From: Deltaproteobacteria bacterium
Lineage (GTDB): Bacteria > Desulfobacterota > Desulfuromonadia > Desulfuromonadales > Geopsychrobacteraceae
Assembly: GCA_024280485.1 (NCBI GenBank)
Contig: JAJRQB010000156.1
Span: 1-48,377 of the forward strand
Length of the DNA stretch: 48,377 nucleotides
Direction: 5' to 3'
A program made the translations under genes and the position numbers. This document shows positions 27,298 to 35,961 of the stretch, one piece after another; the stretch's first letter is position 1; the number at the start of each line of letters is the position of its first letter. The notes beneath the pieces were generated by a model that was not told the DNA's origin, did not search any database, and was given only the letters and a program-made list of their open reading frames with translations.

Positions 27298-28490
27298 TGT
27301 TGTATCCCCTTGTTTTGCGGACGGAGCTTCAGTCCCGTTGCAGCCCCTGAGATATTGGTGAGAATCAGGCGTTCGCCCCCCTGCAACCCTTGATCAATCA
27401 GCAACCTCTGTTGTTGACGCCGCAGAATATGGATCGGGCGAATTTCAAGCTGGTCATTTTCGTCAGCCAACCAAACGACATTGCCCTCACGCAAAGCACT
27501 GCGTGGAATGATGACCATCTGGCCGAGATTTGCACCTTCAATTTCGATATCGACAAACAGGCCATTGACTAGAGGGATGTCGTGTTCTGCTTTTTGCTGT
27601 TTGAACTTGTAGGGGTCATCTACGCTGATGGCTATCTTGGCCATACGACTAGCACTGTCAATTTCACCAAAGGTCCGGGCAACGGTGCCTTGCCAGTGGT
27701 AACGTTTGTCGTTGATCAGTGTAGAAACGATGCATCTTGCCCCTTTTTTATCACTGCCAGTTGACGGAATCTCGATCCAGCTCAGGTCGGCAAGCGGCAG
27801 GGGCACAATGATCTCAGCTTGATCGGTTCCAGCGAACATCGCCAGCGGGTAGCCGCTGCGAACGTATTCACCCAGATCGACTTTCTTGCTACGGAGTCGT
27901 CCATTGAAGGGGGCGAATATGCTGGTGCGTTCCAGATTCAGTCTGGCTAGATCAAGATTGGCTTGCGCCGCCGCAAGGTCAGCCTTGGCACTGACGAGTT
28001 GTGGCTTTCGCAGAACCAGCGCTCCGGGCATCCCCTTGTCTGGCAGCTCAATCTGTTTCCATTCACGTAGAGCAATGCCCGATTGTTCCTCTTCTGTTTG
28101 CAACCCGGTTCTGGCGCGAGCCAGATCGGCTTCAGTCTTCTGTATGGCCAGTCGGTAGTCACGGGGATCAATCTCGAGAAGTTTATCCCCTTTGCGAAAA
28201 AAACCACCTTCAACAAAGGCTGGTGAAACCCAGCTCAGTTTGCCAGTGACCTCTGCGACCACTGAGATCTCCTGTTGCGGTTCTGCAGTGCCGGTGGCAT
28301 GAACGGAGGCGCGTTCTGTCTGGCGAACCACTATGATGGTTTCGACCAGCAGACCAGGATTTATTTGTGACTTCTTTTCCGGAGCCTTGCGTGATTTAAC
28401 CAGTGTAATGGCCCCGAAAACCGCGATCAGCAGAATCAGAAGTGGCAATACCCATTTAAGGTGGTTTTTTTTCGAGTTGATTTCGTTCAT
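27294..28490 (-). CDS. RND periplasmic adaptor (membrane fusion protein)
   Basis: 398 aa. An N-terminal membrane anchor (WVLPLLILLIAVFGAITLV) is followed by the lipoyl-like half (VTGKLSWVSPAFVEGGFFRKG), an alpha-hairpin rich in Ala/Gln/Leu (about 110-185), the second lipoyl half (FAPFNGRLRSKKVDLGEYV) and a beta-barrel domain. It links the RND pump to the outer-membrane channel. It overlaps the OMF gene by 4 bp (ATGA) and the RND gene likewise, so the three are translationally coupled. Confidence 0.95.
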   Translation of the reverse strand: MNEINSKKNHLKWVLPLLILLIAVFGAITLVKSRKAPEKKSQINPGLLVETIIVVRQTERASVHATGTAEPQQEISVVAEVTGKLSWVSPAFVEGGFFRKGDKLLEIDPRDYRLAIQKTEADLARARTGLQTEEEQSGIALREWKQIELPDKGMPGALVLRKPQLVSAKADLAAAQANLDLARLNLERTSIFAPFNGRLRSKKVDLGEYVRSGYPLAMFAGTDQAEIIVPLPLADLSWIEIPSTGSDKKGARCIVSTLINDKRYHWQGTVARTFGEIDSASRMAKIAISVDDPYKFKQQKAEHDIPLVNGLFVDIEIEGANLGQMVIIPRSALREGNVVWLADENDQLEIRPIHILRRQQQRLLIDQGLQGGERLILTNISGAATGLKLRPQNKGIQQ

Positions 28491-29878
28491 TGAGATTTCC
28501 CCTGCTTGACCAGTTGTTGGTGATCGGTATTTAATTGTTCGGCCATCCAGTTACCGCCAAGGGCTCGAGCTAGTGAGATTCGCTGTGACAGCAGTTGTCT
28601 TTGGGCTGCCAGCAGTTGGCTTTGGGCATTAAAATTGAAAATTTGAGCGGTGAGTACCGGCAGGTAATCACTCAGTCCATTCATGTAGCGGTCGAGGGAG
28701 AGTCGTTGTGTTGCCACAGTCGCTTTCTCCCGTTCTTGCAGGCGGGTGATCTTTGCTGCAGTGGTGCGATTACCGCTTAAGGCATCATCGACCTCCTGAA
28801 AGCTGCGCAGGATTGTTTGCTGGTAGCTTGCGACGATTTCCGTAAATTGGGCGCGATTGCGCGCCACCTCGGCTTTGCGGCGCCCACCATCGAAGATGGG
28901 CTGTGACAGTTTGAGTAGCAGGCTCCAGAAATCACCAGTGATCAAGCTGCCTGTAACATCTGAACGGGACCCTCCATAACTTCCTATGAGATTGAAAGTC
29001 GGGAAGCGATCAGCGATCGCCGCTGCGACTTCAGCATCCTTAGCTTCAACCCGCAGTAGCGCTGCTCGAATATCAGGTCTATTTGTCAGGAGATCTGCTG
29101 GGATCCCTGCGGGGAGTTGCGGAGGAGCTGCGGGGATTTTCGCCAATTGAAGAAACTTTTGACTTCCCGGGTAATCACCAAGCAAAACTGCCAGTGCATT
29201 TTCAGCGACAGTCAATGAATGCTCATAGTTCAAACGATTCGCTTGAGCTGCTGCCAGATTTTGTCGGGCTTGATAGAGATCAACTGCGGCGGCAATTCCC
29301 TGTCGGTAACGATCTTCAATCCTCTGTGATGTCCCGCTATAGCTGGCGATAGTGGCGTCAGTCAGCGCTAGCTGGGCGCGCTGCTCGACTGCTAGATAGT
29401 AAAGATCGGCCAGTTGTGCTGACAGACTTATATAGAGGCTTTGCAAGTCCATGCCTGATGCATGGTAGTTGAGTCGGCCTGCATCAGCTCTTGATGCGAG
29501 TTTGCCAAGTAGATCCAGCTCAAAACCCGCCAAGAGTGATAGTTGAGAGCTCTCCCCCTGCTTGGTACTGCCGGTTTGCCCTTCGATCGCCAGGCTTGGG
29601 TAACGAAAAGAACGCGTTTGCCGCATTAAGGCTTCAGCCTGGCTCAGTCGGGCATGTCCCTGAGCGAGACTGAGGTTGGAGCGAAAAAGCTGAGACAATA
29701 ATTGATTCAAATTTGGATCGTTGAAATTTATCCACCATTGATCTGGTCGAGCTTGTCCGCTCGCCTCTGATACTGAAAAACTGATTGGTAGCTTCTTTGG
29801 TTCGACGGTCTGTTTACTGTGAGGCGCGCAGGCACTGACTAGAAATAGCAGGACAGGTAAGAATCGAAGAATCAACAT
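28487..29878 (-). CDS. Outer-membrane efflux channel lipoprotein (TolC/NodT type)
   Basis: 463 aa. The signal peptide ends in a lipobox (LVSAC at residues 13-17), so it is probably lipid-anchored like OprM/NodT-type factors. Two outer-membrane efflux repeats are seen; the first includes QWWINFNDPNLNQLLSQ and the second RPDIRAALLRVEAKDAEVAAA. The trimer would form the exit duct of the efflux system. The ATG overlaps the tetR stop (ATGTTGA), with GGAGG inside the end of tetR. Confidence 0.94.
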   Translation of the reverse strand: MLILRFLPVLLFLVSACAPHSKQTVEPKKLPISFSVSEASGQARPDQWWINFNDPNLNQLLSQLFRSNLSLAQGHARLSQAEALMRQTRSFRYPSLAIEGQTGSTKQGESSQLSLLAGFELDLLGKLASRADAGRLNYHASGMDLQSLYISLSAQLADLYYLAVEQRAQLALTDATIASYSGTSQRIEDRYRQGIAAAVDLYQARQNLAAAQANRLNYEHSLTVAENALAVLLGDYPGSQKFLQLAKIPAAPPQLPAGIPADLLTNRPDIRAALLRVEAKDAEVAAAIADRFPTFNLIGSYGGSRSDVTGSLITGDFWSLLLKLSQPIFDGGRRKAEVARNRAQFTEIVASYQQTILRSFQEVDDALSGNRTTAAKITRLQEREKATVATQRLSLDRYMNGLSDYLPVLTAQIFNFNAQSQLLAAQRQLLSQRISLARALGGNWMAEQLNTDHQQLVKQGKSQ

Positions 29879-30510
29879 GGAGCCTCCAGTCCGGCAGTGA
29901 CAAAATTTATCAGGTTGTTTGTCATGAAATCATCGTCCTCGGGGTTGGAGTCGGAATTGTCCTTGAACATTTGTGAAAATCCAGAGAGACAGATGCAGTG
30001 TCCCATCGCTCCCATGGTGAAGAAGAGGCGGGTGAAGATAAGTTTTGACGGCAGATGGGGCAGAGCCAAGCATAATGCAAGGTGTAGTTTGTTGATCAGA
30101 GGATGGATCAGCGCAAGAAAAAGATCCCTTACCGCCGGATCGGCAGAGGTCATTGCCCGGCCAACGATACTGATGAATTCACTCGAACCGATACTGTTGC
30201 GCCGGAAGGCGAAGGTTGGTTCAACGAATGCACGCACTAGAGCTTCTGTGCCTGGAATGGCCTCTGACATAACCGCTTCCGTCAAAACCTGATCAATCCT
30301 ATTGCTACGCTGTTGGTTCAATGGTAGCAACCGGCGTTCCAGTACCGCGCGGAGGAGGGCTTCTTTAGAACCGAAGTGGTAGTTGACTGCTGCCAGGTTG
30401 GCTTTGGCAGCAGTGGTTATTGCGCGCAGGGAAGTGTTGGCAAATCCCTGTTGCGAAAAAAGGCTCTCGGCCGCATCGAGTAACCGGGTCTTTGTATCAG
30501 TTTGAGTCAT
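29872..30510 (-). CDS. TetR/AcrR-family repressor of the efflux operon
   Basis: 212 aa. The N-terminal HTH (TRLLDAAESLFSQQGF, then SLRAITTAAKANLAAVNYHF) is textbook TetR. The ligand domain (HPLINKLHLALCLALPHLP, FTMGAMGHCI) resembles the PsrA-like subgroup. I chose the ATG at 30510 because GAGGAG lies 7 bp upstream; the upstream in-frame ATG at 30537 lies inside the operator palindrome. First gene of the tetR-OMF-MFP-RND operon, so it most likely controls itself and the pump together. The inducer is unknown. Confidence 0.93.
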   Translation of the reverse strand: MTQTDTKTRLLDAAESLFSQQGFANTSLRAITTAAKANLAAVNYHFGSKEALLRAVLERRLLPLNQQRSNRIDQVLTEAVMSEAIPGTEALVRAFVEPTFAFRRNSIGSSEFISIVGRAMTSADPAVRDLFLALIHPLINKLHLALCLALPHLPSKLIFTRLFFTMGAMGHCICLSGFSQMFKDNSDSNPEDDDFMTNNLINFVTAGLEAPC

Positions 30511-30535
30511 TTGTGGCTCCTCTATTGAAACAACC

Positions 30536-30557
30536 ATTTAAAACGATCGTTTTAAAT
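30536..30557. promoter_or_regulatory. Perfect 22-bp palindrome, probable TetR operator
   Basis: The half site ATTTAAAACGA (30536-30546) is followed directly by its exact reverse complement (30547-30557). The core AAAC-GATC-GTTT fits the AAAC-N4-GTTT spacing known for PsrA-type regulators, which matches the look of the adjacent repressor. It fills the space from next to the -35 through the -10 of the tetR promoter, so occupancy would block RNA polymerase. Confidence 0.85.
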
Positions 30558-30564
30558 CTGTCAA
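30536..30564 (-). promoter_or_regulatory. tetR-efflux operon promoter
   Basis: On the minus strand TTGACA (30564-30559), a 17-bp spacer and TTAAAT (30541-30536) lie just upstream of tetR. The operator palindrome occupies the spacer and -10. Confidence 0.75.
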
Positions 30565-30573
30565 GCGGGCATG

Positions 30574-30602
30574 TTGACAGAATCATCTCAAAAAACTATA
30601 AA
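30574..30602 (+). promoter_or_regulatory. Consensus sigma-70 promoter for the L,D-transpeptidase gene
   Basis: TTGACA (30574-30579), a 17-bp spacer and TATAAA (30597-30602), about 70 bp upstream of the gene. It is back-to-back with the tetR promoter (9 bp between the two -35 boxes), so a bound repressor might affect it too. Confidence 0.75.
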
Positions 30603-30671
30603 AGAACAGAACTTATTGTTTTTATTGAATAAGATTCTTTTTCAGACCTTTTCGGAGTGATTAAGCTGACC

Positions 30672-32366
30672 ATGCTTTTTTCTAAACAAATGGCGGTTGC
30701 CTGGTTGATCCTGTTGGGAGCTCTGTTGCTGGCGGAAGGCTGCCTGTCTCCGATTTCGGGCCCTGTTTTTTATCAGCAGACCGCGTTGCCACGTGAACAG
30801 ATCGCCACGCAGATTCTCAAAACCGTTAACGAAGGTCTTGATTCCCATCCTCAGTCACGCGAAGCGCGATTACTACAAAAATTTTACGGTGCTCAGAATG
30901 GTCTCCCTGCCTGGATTGATAAACATGGACTCTCTCTGGCAGCCTGGCAGTTGATAGCTGTTTTGGAAGATGCGGGTCGGGAGGGCTTGCCGTCTCATCG
31001 TTACGAGCCTGAGTATTTGCGCGGTCTTCTACAGCCAACTAAAGAAGAGAATGAGGCATATCTCGGTTGGCCCTCTGCACAGGTTGCAAGGGTTGATATT
31101 GCGTTAAGCCGTGCGTTTTTCCGCTATGCGGGAGATAACCTCTGGGGACAGGAGCGCAGTTGGCGTTCTCGCAGTGATTGGCATCGCTTCCCTCGTGATA
31201 TTGCTCCGACTCAATTGCTTTCGTTGGCGCTTGAGCTTGATGCGATGCCTTCAGCTTTGCGAGAGTTGCCGAATGTGAGTCAAGGCTATTTGCGTTTGCG
31301 TCAGGCATTGCATCACTATCGTGAGTTAGCCGCAATCGGTGGTTGGGAAAGGATAAGTCCGGGAGCCACCCTGCACCTCGGAGAGACTGACCCGCGTGTG
31401 CCACAGTTGCATAAGCGACTCTGGCTTGATGGTGATCTGTATGGCGACATGGGGCAGGGTGATCTCTATGATGTTGAGCTTCAGCAGGGCTTGCAGCGCT
31501 TTCAACGCAGGCACGGATTGACAGCTGATGGGACTCTGGGCCCACAGAGTTTGCAGGCCTTAAATATCCCGGTTGAACAGCGTATCGATCAGATTTTACG
31601 TAATATGGAGCGTTGGCGTTGGGAAGAGAATCGTTCCGGGCATGCAGAGATTCGGGTCAATCTCGCATCATTTTTGCTCGAAGTGACTGGTGGCGAGCAG
31701 TCTTTGTTCAGTATGCCAGTCATTATCGGGCGTCAGGAACGAGCTACCCCATTGTTTTCCAGCCAGATTGAATCACTTATTCTTTCGCCTTACTGGTACG
31801 TGCCGCCAACATTGCTGCGTGAAACTTTGCCGCGTATTGCCGCCGACCCTTCATACTTACGTCGCAATCATTATGAAGTTCTCGACCCTGCGGGGAACTT
31901 ACTTGAGATCGGACGGAGCTTCAGTCGCAGATGGCAACAAGGTGAGGTAGAAGCTTCTTTACGCCAACAACCGGGGCCGTGGAACCCGATGGGAGACATC
32001 AAGTTTCTGCTCCCGAACTCCTGGTCGATCTATCTGCATGATACACCAAAGAAGCAGCTTTTCAGTCGAACTCAGCGCGCGTTCAGCTCGGGTTGTATTC
32101 GCTTATCCCAGCCGCATAAGCTTGCACGTTGGTTGTTGAAACGTGACAGCTGGGGACAGTCACAGATGGAAGAATTGTTTGATTCGGGCAGTTCACGCAT
32201 GATTAAATTCGAGAATTCTCTCAACCTGAGCATCGGCTATTGGACAGCTTGGGTCGACGATGCCGGTCGGCTTAATGTTCGTGATGATATATATGGGCGA
32301 GATCTGCAGTTGGCCAGAGAATTGCGCCAGAACCCGGAGTATTTCTCTAATTATCTGACCAATTGA
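30672..32366 (+). CDS. L,D-transpeptidase, YcbB/LdtD-like, with peptidoglycan-binding domain
   Basis: Periplasmic enzyme that cross-links peptidoglycan stem peptides (3-3 links). The N-terminal hydrophobic signal (AVAWLILLGALLLAEGC) has a Cys that could be lipidated, although the box is not canonical. A scaffold region (about 40-240) precedes a peptidoglycan-binding domain (VELQQGLQRFQRRHGLTADG) and a C-terminal YkuD catalytic domain with YLHDTPKKQLF and the nucleophile motif SSGCIRL. About 564 aa, similar to E. coli LdtD. The start is uncertain: ATG 30672 or GTG 30657, neither with an ideally spaced ribosome site. It is divergent from tetR with its own consensus promoter. Confidence 0.92.
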   Translation: MLFSKQMAVAWLILLGALLLAEGCLSPISGPVFYQQTALPREQIATQILKTVNEGLDSHPQSREARLLQKFYGAQNGLPAWIDKHGLSLAAWQLIAVLEDAGREGLPSHRYEPEYLRGLLQPTKEENEAYLGWPSAQVARVDIALSRAFFRYAGDNLWGQERSWRSRSDWHRFPRDIAPTQLLSLALELDAMPSALRELPNVSQGYLRLRQALHHYRELAAIGGWERISPGATLHLGETDPRVPQLHKRLWLDGDLYGDMGQGDLYDVELQQGLQRFQRRHGLTADGTLGPQSLQALNIPVEQRIDQILRNMERWRWEENRSGHAEIRVNLASFLLEVTGGEQSLFSMPVIIGRQERATPLFSSQIESLILSPYWYVPPTLLRETLPRIAADPSYLRRNHYEVLDPAGNLLEIGRSFSRRWQQGEVEASLRQQPGPWNPMGDIKFLLPNSWSIYLHDTPKKQLFSRTQRAFSSGCIRLSQPHKLARWLLKRDSWGQSQMEELFDSGSSRMIKFENSLNLSIGYWTAWVDDAGRLNVRDDIYGRDLQLARELRQNPEYFSNYLTN

Positions 32367-32368
32367 AA

Positions 32369-32407
32369 AGCGCTCAGTTCCTGACCAACGATCAGGAGCC
32401 GAACGCT
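32369..32407. terminator. Hairpin terminator between convergent genes
   Basis: A 16-bp imperfect stem (two mismatches) with a 7-base loop, starting AGCGCTCAGTTCCTGA and closed by TCAGGAGCCGAACGCT. A T-rich stretch follows on the + strand. It lies 3 bp after the transpeptidase stop and before the convergent universal stress gene. Confidence 0.65.
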
Positions 32408-32434
32408 CTATTTATTCTCAGCTTGTGAGACTAC

Positions 32435-32944
32435 TCAAAAGCCGTCTTCATGGTAACCCTCAGGGATGCGCACCACCAACACTGGAACCGTCGAAATGTG
32501 CAGAATCTTGAGAGTTGTTGTGCCGAGCATGGCATCGGCCAGGACAGAATGACGATGCGACCCCATGATGATCAGATCGGCATTACGCTTTTCAGCTTCC
32601 TCGATAATGGCTTGCTTGGGCTGTATTTTTCTAACGGTAATACTGGCTACCCGTTCACGGCCCAATGGGTCACTGGCGGTCTCTTTCGAGCAAAGAAGCT
32701 CGAGGCGTTCGGTGATCGTCTTTTCGGCCTCGGCGGCTGCCTTCTCAAAGATGTCTTCGGCCTTTTCCTGAAACATGTAGAGATCAGCCATACTCTGTGC
32801 GGCTGCCGGCAACGGCTCATGGCCGTGGATGATATGGATTTTTGCATCGTATTTTTGAGCGAGGCTCAGGGCGTAGCGAAAGACATAAGGTGTGCCCCCA
32901 CCTAAGCCTGTTGTGTAGAGAATGTTCTCAATTTTTGGAATCAT
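32435..32944 (-). CDS. Universal stress protein (UspA family)
   Basis: 169 aa cytoplasmic Usp fold: ENILYTTGLGGGTPYVFRYALSLAQ at the N-terminus and ADLIIMGSHRHS with TVPVLVV at the C-terminus. The ATP-binding signature G-2x-G-9x-G(S/T) is partly lost: GSHRHSVLADAMLGT has Arg where the second Gly is expected, so nucleotide binding is uncertain. I chose the ATG at 32944, 7 bp after AAGGAG; the frame is open 17 codons further upstream without a ribosome site. Confidence 0.9.
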   Translation of the reverse strand: MIPKIENILYTTGLGGGTPYVFRYALSLAQKYDAKIHIIHGHEPLPAAAQSMADLYMFQEKAEDIFEKAAAEAEKTITERLELLCSKETASDPLGRERVASITVRKIQPKQAIIEEAEKRNADLIIMGSHRHSVLADAMLGTTTLKILHISTVPVLVVRIPEGYHEDGF

Positions 32945-33048
32945 CTGCCGCTCCTTTATTGCGTAGCTCTTCTGTGAGGAAAAGTTCGGGTACAAGAGAT
33001 ATTTACACTACCAACAGTATGCCGCAGATTCTGAGAAAGAAAAGAGGG

Positions 33049-34098
33049 TCAGTCTATTTTGACAGGAGTAGATGGAGTTGTTTCTGAGCCGAGTAGCAGG
33101 GCCAGCCAGCGTGTCTCGGGTTTCACTTCAAGGGCAATTTTGACGATCATCGTCAATGGCACCGATAGCAGCATCCCGACCGGACCGAGAGCCCACCCCC
33201 AGAATACCAACGACAGAAAGACAACCAGAGTTGACAGCCCAAGTTTGCGGCCCATCAATTTTGGCTCAATTGCACTCCCCATCAACAGGTTAACGGCCAG
33301 ATAGCCACCAGCAACCATCAGGCTTGAGACAGGACCAAGTTGTACGACAGCCAATAATACTGCAGGAACCGCCGCTATAATCGAACCGATGTTCGGTATG
33401 TAGTTGAGTAGAAAAGCAACCAGCCCCCAGAGCAGAGGATAATCGAGCCCAAGAATTACCAGCCAGAGAGTGATCAGGACGCCGGTTGCAAAGGAGACCA
33501 GTGTTTTGATTGCCAGGTACTGCTGAACCCCGGTATTGAAACGTTCAAAAGACTTGAGAGAAGCTTCAGCATTGTCGAGGCCAGCTCGCAGTTTGTCCGG
33601 TAACCCCGCTGCTTCAAGTAAGATGAAGACAACTGTCAGCAGGATCATAAAGGCGTTGGCCAAGACGCCACTGGCTCGGGCCAGCATGTTCCCCGCAATC
33701 TGTAAGGCTTTTGCCGGATCAAAATAATCGGTTATCAGATTTGTGGAAACGCTTAGCCCCAGCCCTTGCAACCAAGTGACAAGAGAGAGCGTCTGGGTGC
33801 GTAGACTTTGTTGGTATTCAGGAAGAGCACTAGAAAAATCGTTTGCCGAAGAACCGACCAGAATCAAGACGGTTAAGCTTGACCCAACAACGGTGAGAAT
33901 AACCATTAAAACTGCGAGGCCAGCGGGGACTCTGCGTCTTTGTAACCAGTGCATTGGTCCCGCGCAGAGAATGGCGATGAAAGAGGCAAGCAGAAATGGG
34001 ACAAGCAGACTTTGGGCCGCGCGCATTCCGGCGACGACTATGACGAATGAGGCCAAAGTCAGAAGCAGTCCGTAATTACTGGAACGGGCAGATGCCAT
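33049..34098 (-). CDS. AI-2E family transporter (PerM/YdiK-like permease)
   Basis: 349-aa polytopic membrane protein. Two N-terminal helices (LLLTLASFVIVVAGM, then LLVPFLLASFIAILCAG), a soluble middle region, and a C-terminal helical bundle with the family signature FLLNYIPNIGSIIAAVPAVLLA and MGRKLGLSTLVVFLSLVFWGW. Members export diverse small molecules or act as Na+/H+ antiporters; the name does not prove AI-2 transport. It stands alone, about 100 bp from the universal stress gene and divergent from the hemerythrin gene. Confidence 0.92.
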   Translation of the reverse strand: MASARSSNYGLLLTLASFVIVVAGMRAAQSLLVPFLLASFIAILCAGPMHWLQRRRVPAGLAVLMVILTVVGSSLTVLILVGSSANDFSSALPEYQQSLRTQTLSLVTWLQGLGLSVSTNLITDYFDPAKALQIAGNMLARASGVLANAFMILLTVVFILLEAAGLPDKLRAGLDNAEASLKSFERFNTGVQQYLAIKTLVSFATGVLITLWLVILGLDYPLLWGLVAFLLNYIPNIGSIIAAVPAVLLAVVQLGPVSSLMVAGGYLAVNLLMGSAIEPKLMGRKLGLSTLVVFLSLVFWGWALGPVGMLLSVPLTMIVKIALEVKPETRWLALLLGSETTPSTPVKID

Positions 34099-34189
34099 TA
34101 AGTAAACTCAGGGAAGATGAGAAAAATTTTGTTGGGCAACAGATACCTGCCTTTGGCTATTGATGTCAAGTTTGTGCGGAATCTCTTCT

Positions 34190-34218
34190 TTGGAAATTTA
34201 CAGAAAATGTGGTTTAAT
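34190..34218 (+). promoter_or_regulatory. Candidate promoter of the hemerythrin gene
   Basis: TTGGAA (34190-34195), a 17-bp spacer and TTTAAT (34213-34218), 38 bp before the hemerythrin ATG. Confidence 0.45.
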
Positions 34219-34256
34219 TCGTGCCACCCACTTTTTGCAGTCGAGGATATAAATCA

Positions 34257-34664
34257 ATGGCAATAATGATCTGGAATGAAACCTATAGTGTCGGTGTGAG
34301 CGAGCTTGACGAGCAGCACAAATCACTGATTCACATGATCAATGAGATGCATTACGCGATGAATAAAGATAAGGGGCAAGAAGCCATTTCATCAATCGTT
34401 GAGCAGATGTTTGATTACATGGAAACCCACTTCACAACCGAAGAGGGTTACATGCGTAACTATGATTATCTCGGCTTAGCGGCTCACCAGCAGAAGCATG
34501 AAGAATTTCGTATTAAGGCTAAGGAATTACGGGAGAGAGTTACTTCGGGAGAGTTTGTGCTGTCGTTCGAAATTGTGCAGTTTCTTTCTGACTGGCTCCA
34601 AAATCACATTATGGTCACCGATATGAAATATACATCCCATTTTTCAGAAAAAGGGGTGCGCTGA
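34257..34664 (+). CDS. Bacteriohemerythrin
   Basis: 135-aa single-domain O2-binding di-iron protein. All seven expected ligands are visible: His21 (DEQHKSL), His58 and Glu62 (HFTTEE), His77 and His81 (HQQKHEEF), His117 and Asp122 (HIMVTD). In anaerobes such proteins are thought to carry or scavenge O2. I chose ATG 34257 (GAGGA upstream), giving MAIMIWNETYSVGV, the normal family N-terminus; the open frame extends 12 codons upstream. Own promoter and a strong terminator, so monocistronic. Confidence 0.95.
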   Translation: MAIMIWNETYSVGVSELDEQHKSLIHMINEMHYAMNKDKGQEAISSIVEQMFDYMETHFTTEEGYMRNYDYLGLAAHQQKHEEFRIKAKELRERVTSGEFVLSFEIVQFLSDWLQNHIMVTDMKYTSHFSEKGVR

Positions 34665-34675
34665 GTCAGGAGGTC

Positions 34676-34716
34676 AAAGCGGGGTCGATACATGAGGTCG
34701 GCCCCGCTTTGATTTG
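34676..34716. terminator. Rho-independent terminator between hemerythrin and zinc-ribbon genes
   Basis: AAAGCGGGG (34676-34684) pairs perfectly with CCCCGCTTT (34702-34710), with T-rich sequence after it. It lies between convergent genes and could serve both. Confidence 0.85.
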
Positions 34717-35217
34717 TCAGTAGGATTTTCGAAATGTCGTCTTGTGGCATGATGGACAGGGAGGTATGCGAACGGTTGATTTAAGTCGCATCTCTTTTTC
34801 ACAGGCCTTGCAGGTCAGGGTGCCAGGGCTGGTTACTTCACCGGTGTGGAATTCGAGAACCTTCTCCGATCGATCTGCAATATCACTCAAAACGTCAGCT
34901 GCAGTATTCAGAAGTTTTGCCAGTCCACTCTGGACTCCGGCCGCCAAGCGGTGTGGTTCGGCTGCGGTGATCACTGTGTCACGCGACTGTTTGAGTTTGC
35001 GACCGACCTCACTTAAGTCACGGCGTATATAGTTCCCGATCTTTTCAGCCTGTTCGCGGGTAAAATCGCCCCCGGATGCAATTTCATCCCCTGCCTTCTT
35101 CAGCGCTTCATCGATTGTTTTACGCCCTTCTTGCAGAATTTCCGCCGAGCGATCGGCCAGCCTCTGGTACAGATGGACATCCTCATTCTCTTCTGGATCC
35201 TGCTTCTTTTCGGTCAT
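34717..35217 (-). CDS. Zinc-ribbon protein of the YbeL/DUF1451 type
   Basis: 166 aa. A long charged helical region (about 10-120, with EQAEKIGNYIRRDLSEVGRKL) is followed by FHTGEVTSPGTLTCKACEKE and PPCPSCHKTTFRK, a four-cysteine zinc ribbon. Order and spacing match E. coli YbeL (VYHSGEVVGLGNLVCEKC and PLCPKCG by memory). Biochemical function is unknown in the family. Start at ATG 35217 with GGAGAG upstream. Confidence 0.85.
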   Translation of the reverse strand: MTEKKQDPEENEDVHLYQRLADRSAEILQEGRKTIDEALKKAGDEIASGGDFTREQAEKIGNYIRRDLSEVGRKLKQSRDTVITAAEPHRLAAGVQSGLAKLLNTAADVLSDIADRSEKVLEFHTGEVTSPGTLTCKACEKEMRLKSTVRIPPCPSCHKTTFRKSY

Positions 35218-35324
35218 TGCTGCTCTCCTGTCGGTATGTTCAAATTGTTTGTTTTGAATTGTATCAAATGGCCAAGGATTTTTCTTTAAATAACGGCCGA
35301 GTTTTTTCTGCGTAGCCGGTCAGT

Positions 35325-35365
35325 TCCAGAAGGAAGGAAAGGCCCATAGGCAAGTCTAAGGGCCT
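35325..35365 (-). terminator. Probable terminator of the glycine-zipper lipoprotein gene
   Basis: On the minus strand AGGCCCTTAG pairs with CTATGGGCCT (one mismatch), followed by a T/C-rich run (TTTCCTTCCTTCT). It lies 70 bp past the stop of the gene ending at 35436. The region between it and 35218 has no gene. Confidence 0.6.
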
Positions 35366-35435
35366 CGCCTGATTCTGTTCTTTGAACTTCATCAATTGGT
35401 AAGCGGAAAATTCCCATTTTTTAAGTTGAACATTG

Positions 35436-35906
35436 TTAACGGATAATTTCCCATGAACCATCTGCTTTACGGCAGGCAGTACCGTATGCCTGTTGCTCTT
35501 CGCTACCGATCCAGACGGTCTGTTGATATTCGCGACAATAATCGCCAGTTTTTGATTTATAGGTTTCGATTGGTGTGATCTTGCCACCGTTGCCTGAGTC
35601 CGGGTTGCGCCAAGGAGTCGAGGTGTTGGTTGGGGCGTGCTCCAGTGCGTACTGGGCATTTTTCTCCATGGCGAGTTTATCAGCCTGGTCGAGCGAGCGG
35701 CCTATATCTTGTCCGATCAGGGCCCCAGCCAGTGTGCCAATGGCTACGGCAACAAGGCTGCCTTTTCCGCTACCAATATGTGAGCCGAGCAGGGCACCTG
35801 CACCTGCGCCGAGGAGGGTTCCGGTCTGTTCTTTCTGACCTGCATATGGTGAACACCCGGTAATTGAGAGAGCGCAAATTGTAACGAGGATCAGTAACTT
35901 CTTCAT
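35436..35906 (-). CDS. Glycine-zipper 2TM-domain lipoprotein
   Basis: 156 aa. Signal peptide with lipobox (ALSITGC) after a basic start MKKLLILV. A glycine-zipper stretch follows: TGTLLGAGAGALLGSHIG and AVAIGTLAGALIGQDIG, as in SlyB/17-kDa surface-antigen-type outer-membrane lipoproteins. The C-terminal half holds CREYQQTVWIGSEEQQAYGTACRKADGSW, the usual surface-antigen end with two Cys. I chose ATG 35906 because AGGAGG precedes it; the frame is open well upstream without support. Possible role in envelope integrity, inferred from family. Confidence 0.88.
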   Translation of the reverse strand: MKKLLILVTICALSITGCSPYAGQKEQTGTLLGAGAGALLGSHIGSGKGSLVAVAIGTLAGALIGQDIGRSLDQADKLAMEKNAQYALEHAPTNTSTPWRNPDSGNGGKITPIETYKSKTGDYCREYQQTVWIGSEEQQAYGTACRKADGSWEIIR

Positions 35907-35961
35907 CTTCAACCTCCTATTTGTAAGAGTTTTCTGGCATTTAGCAGGTACCCGCAAATTT

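Noticed and set aside
24133-28250. Many + strand ORFs opposite the RND and MFP genes
   Set aside because: They are low-complexity Arg/Ser/Thr-rich shadows of the minus-strand genes, without ribosome sites or known motifs.
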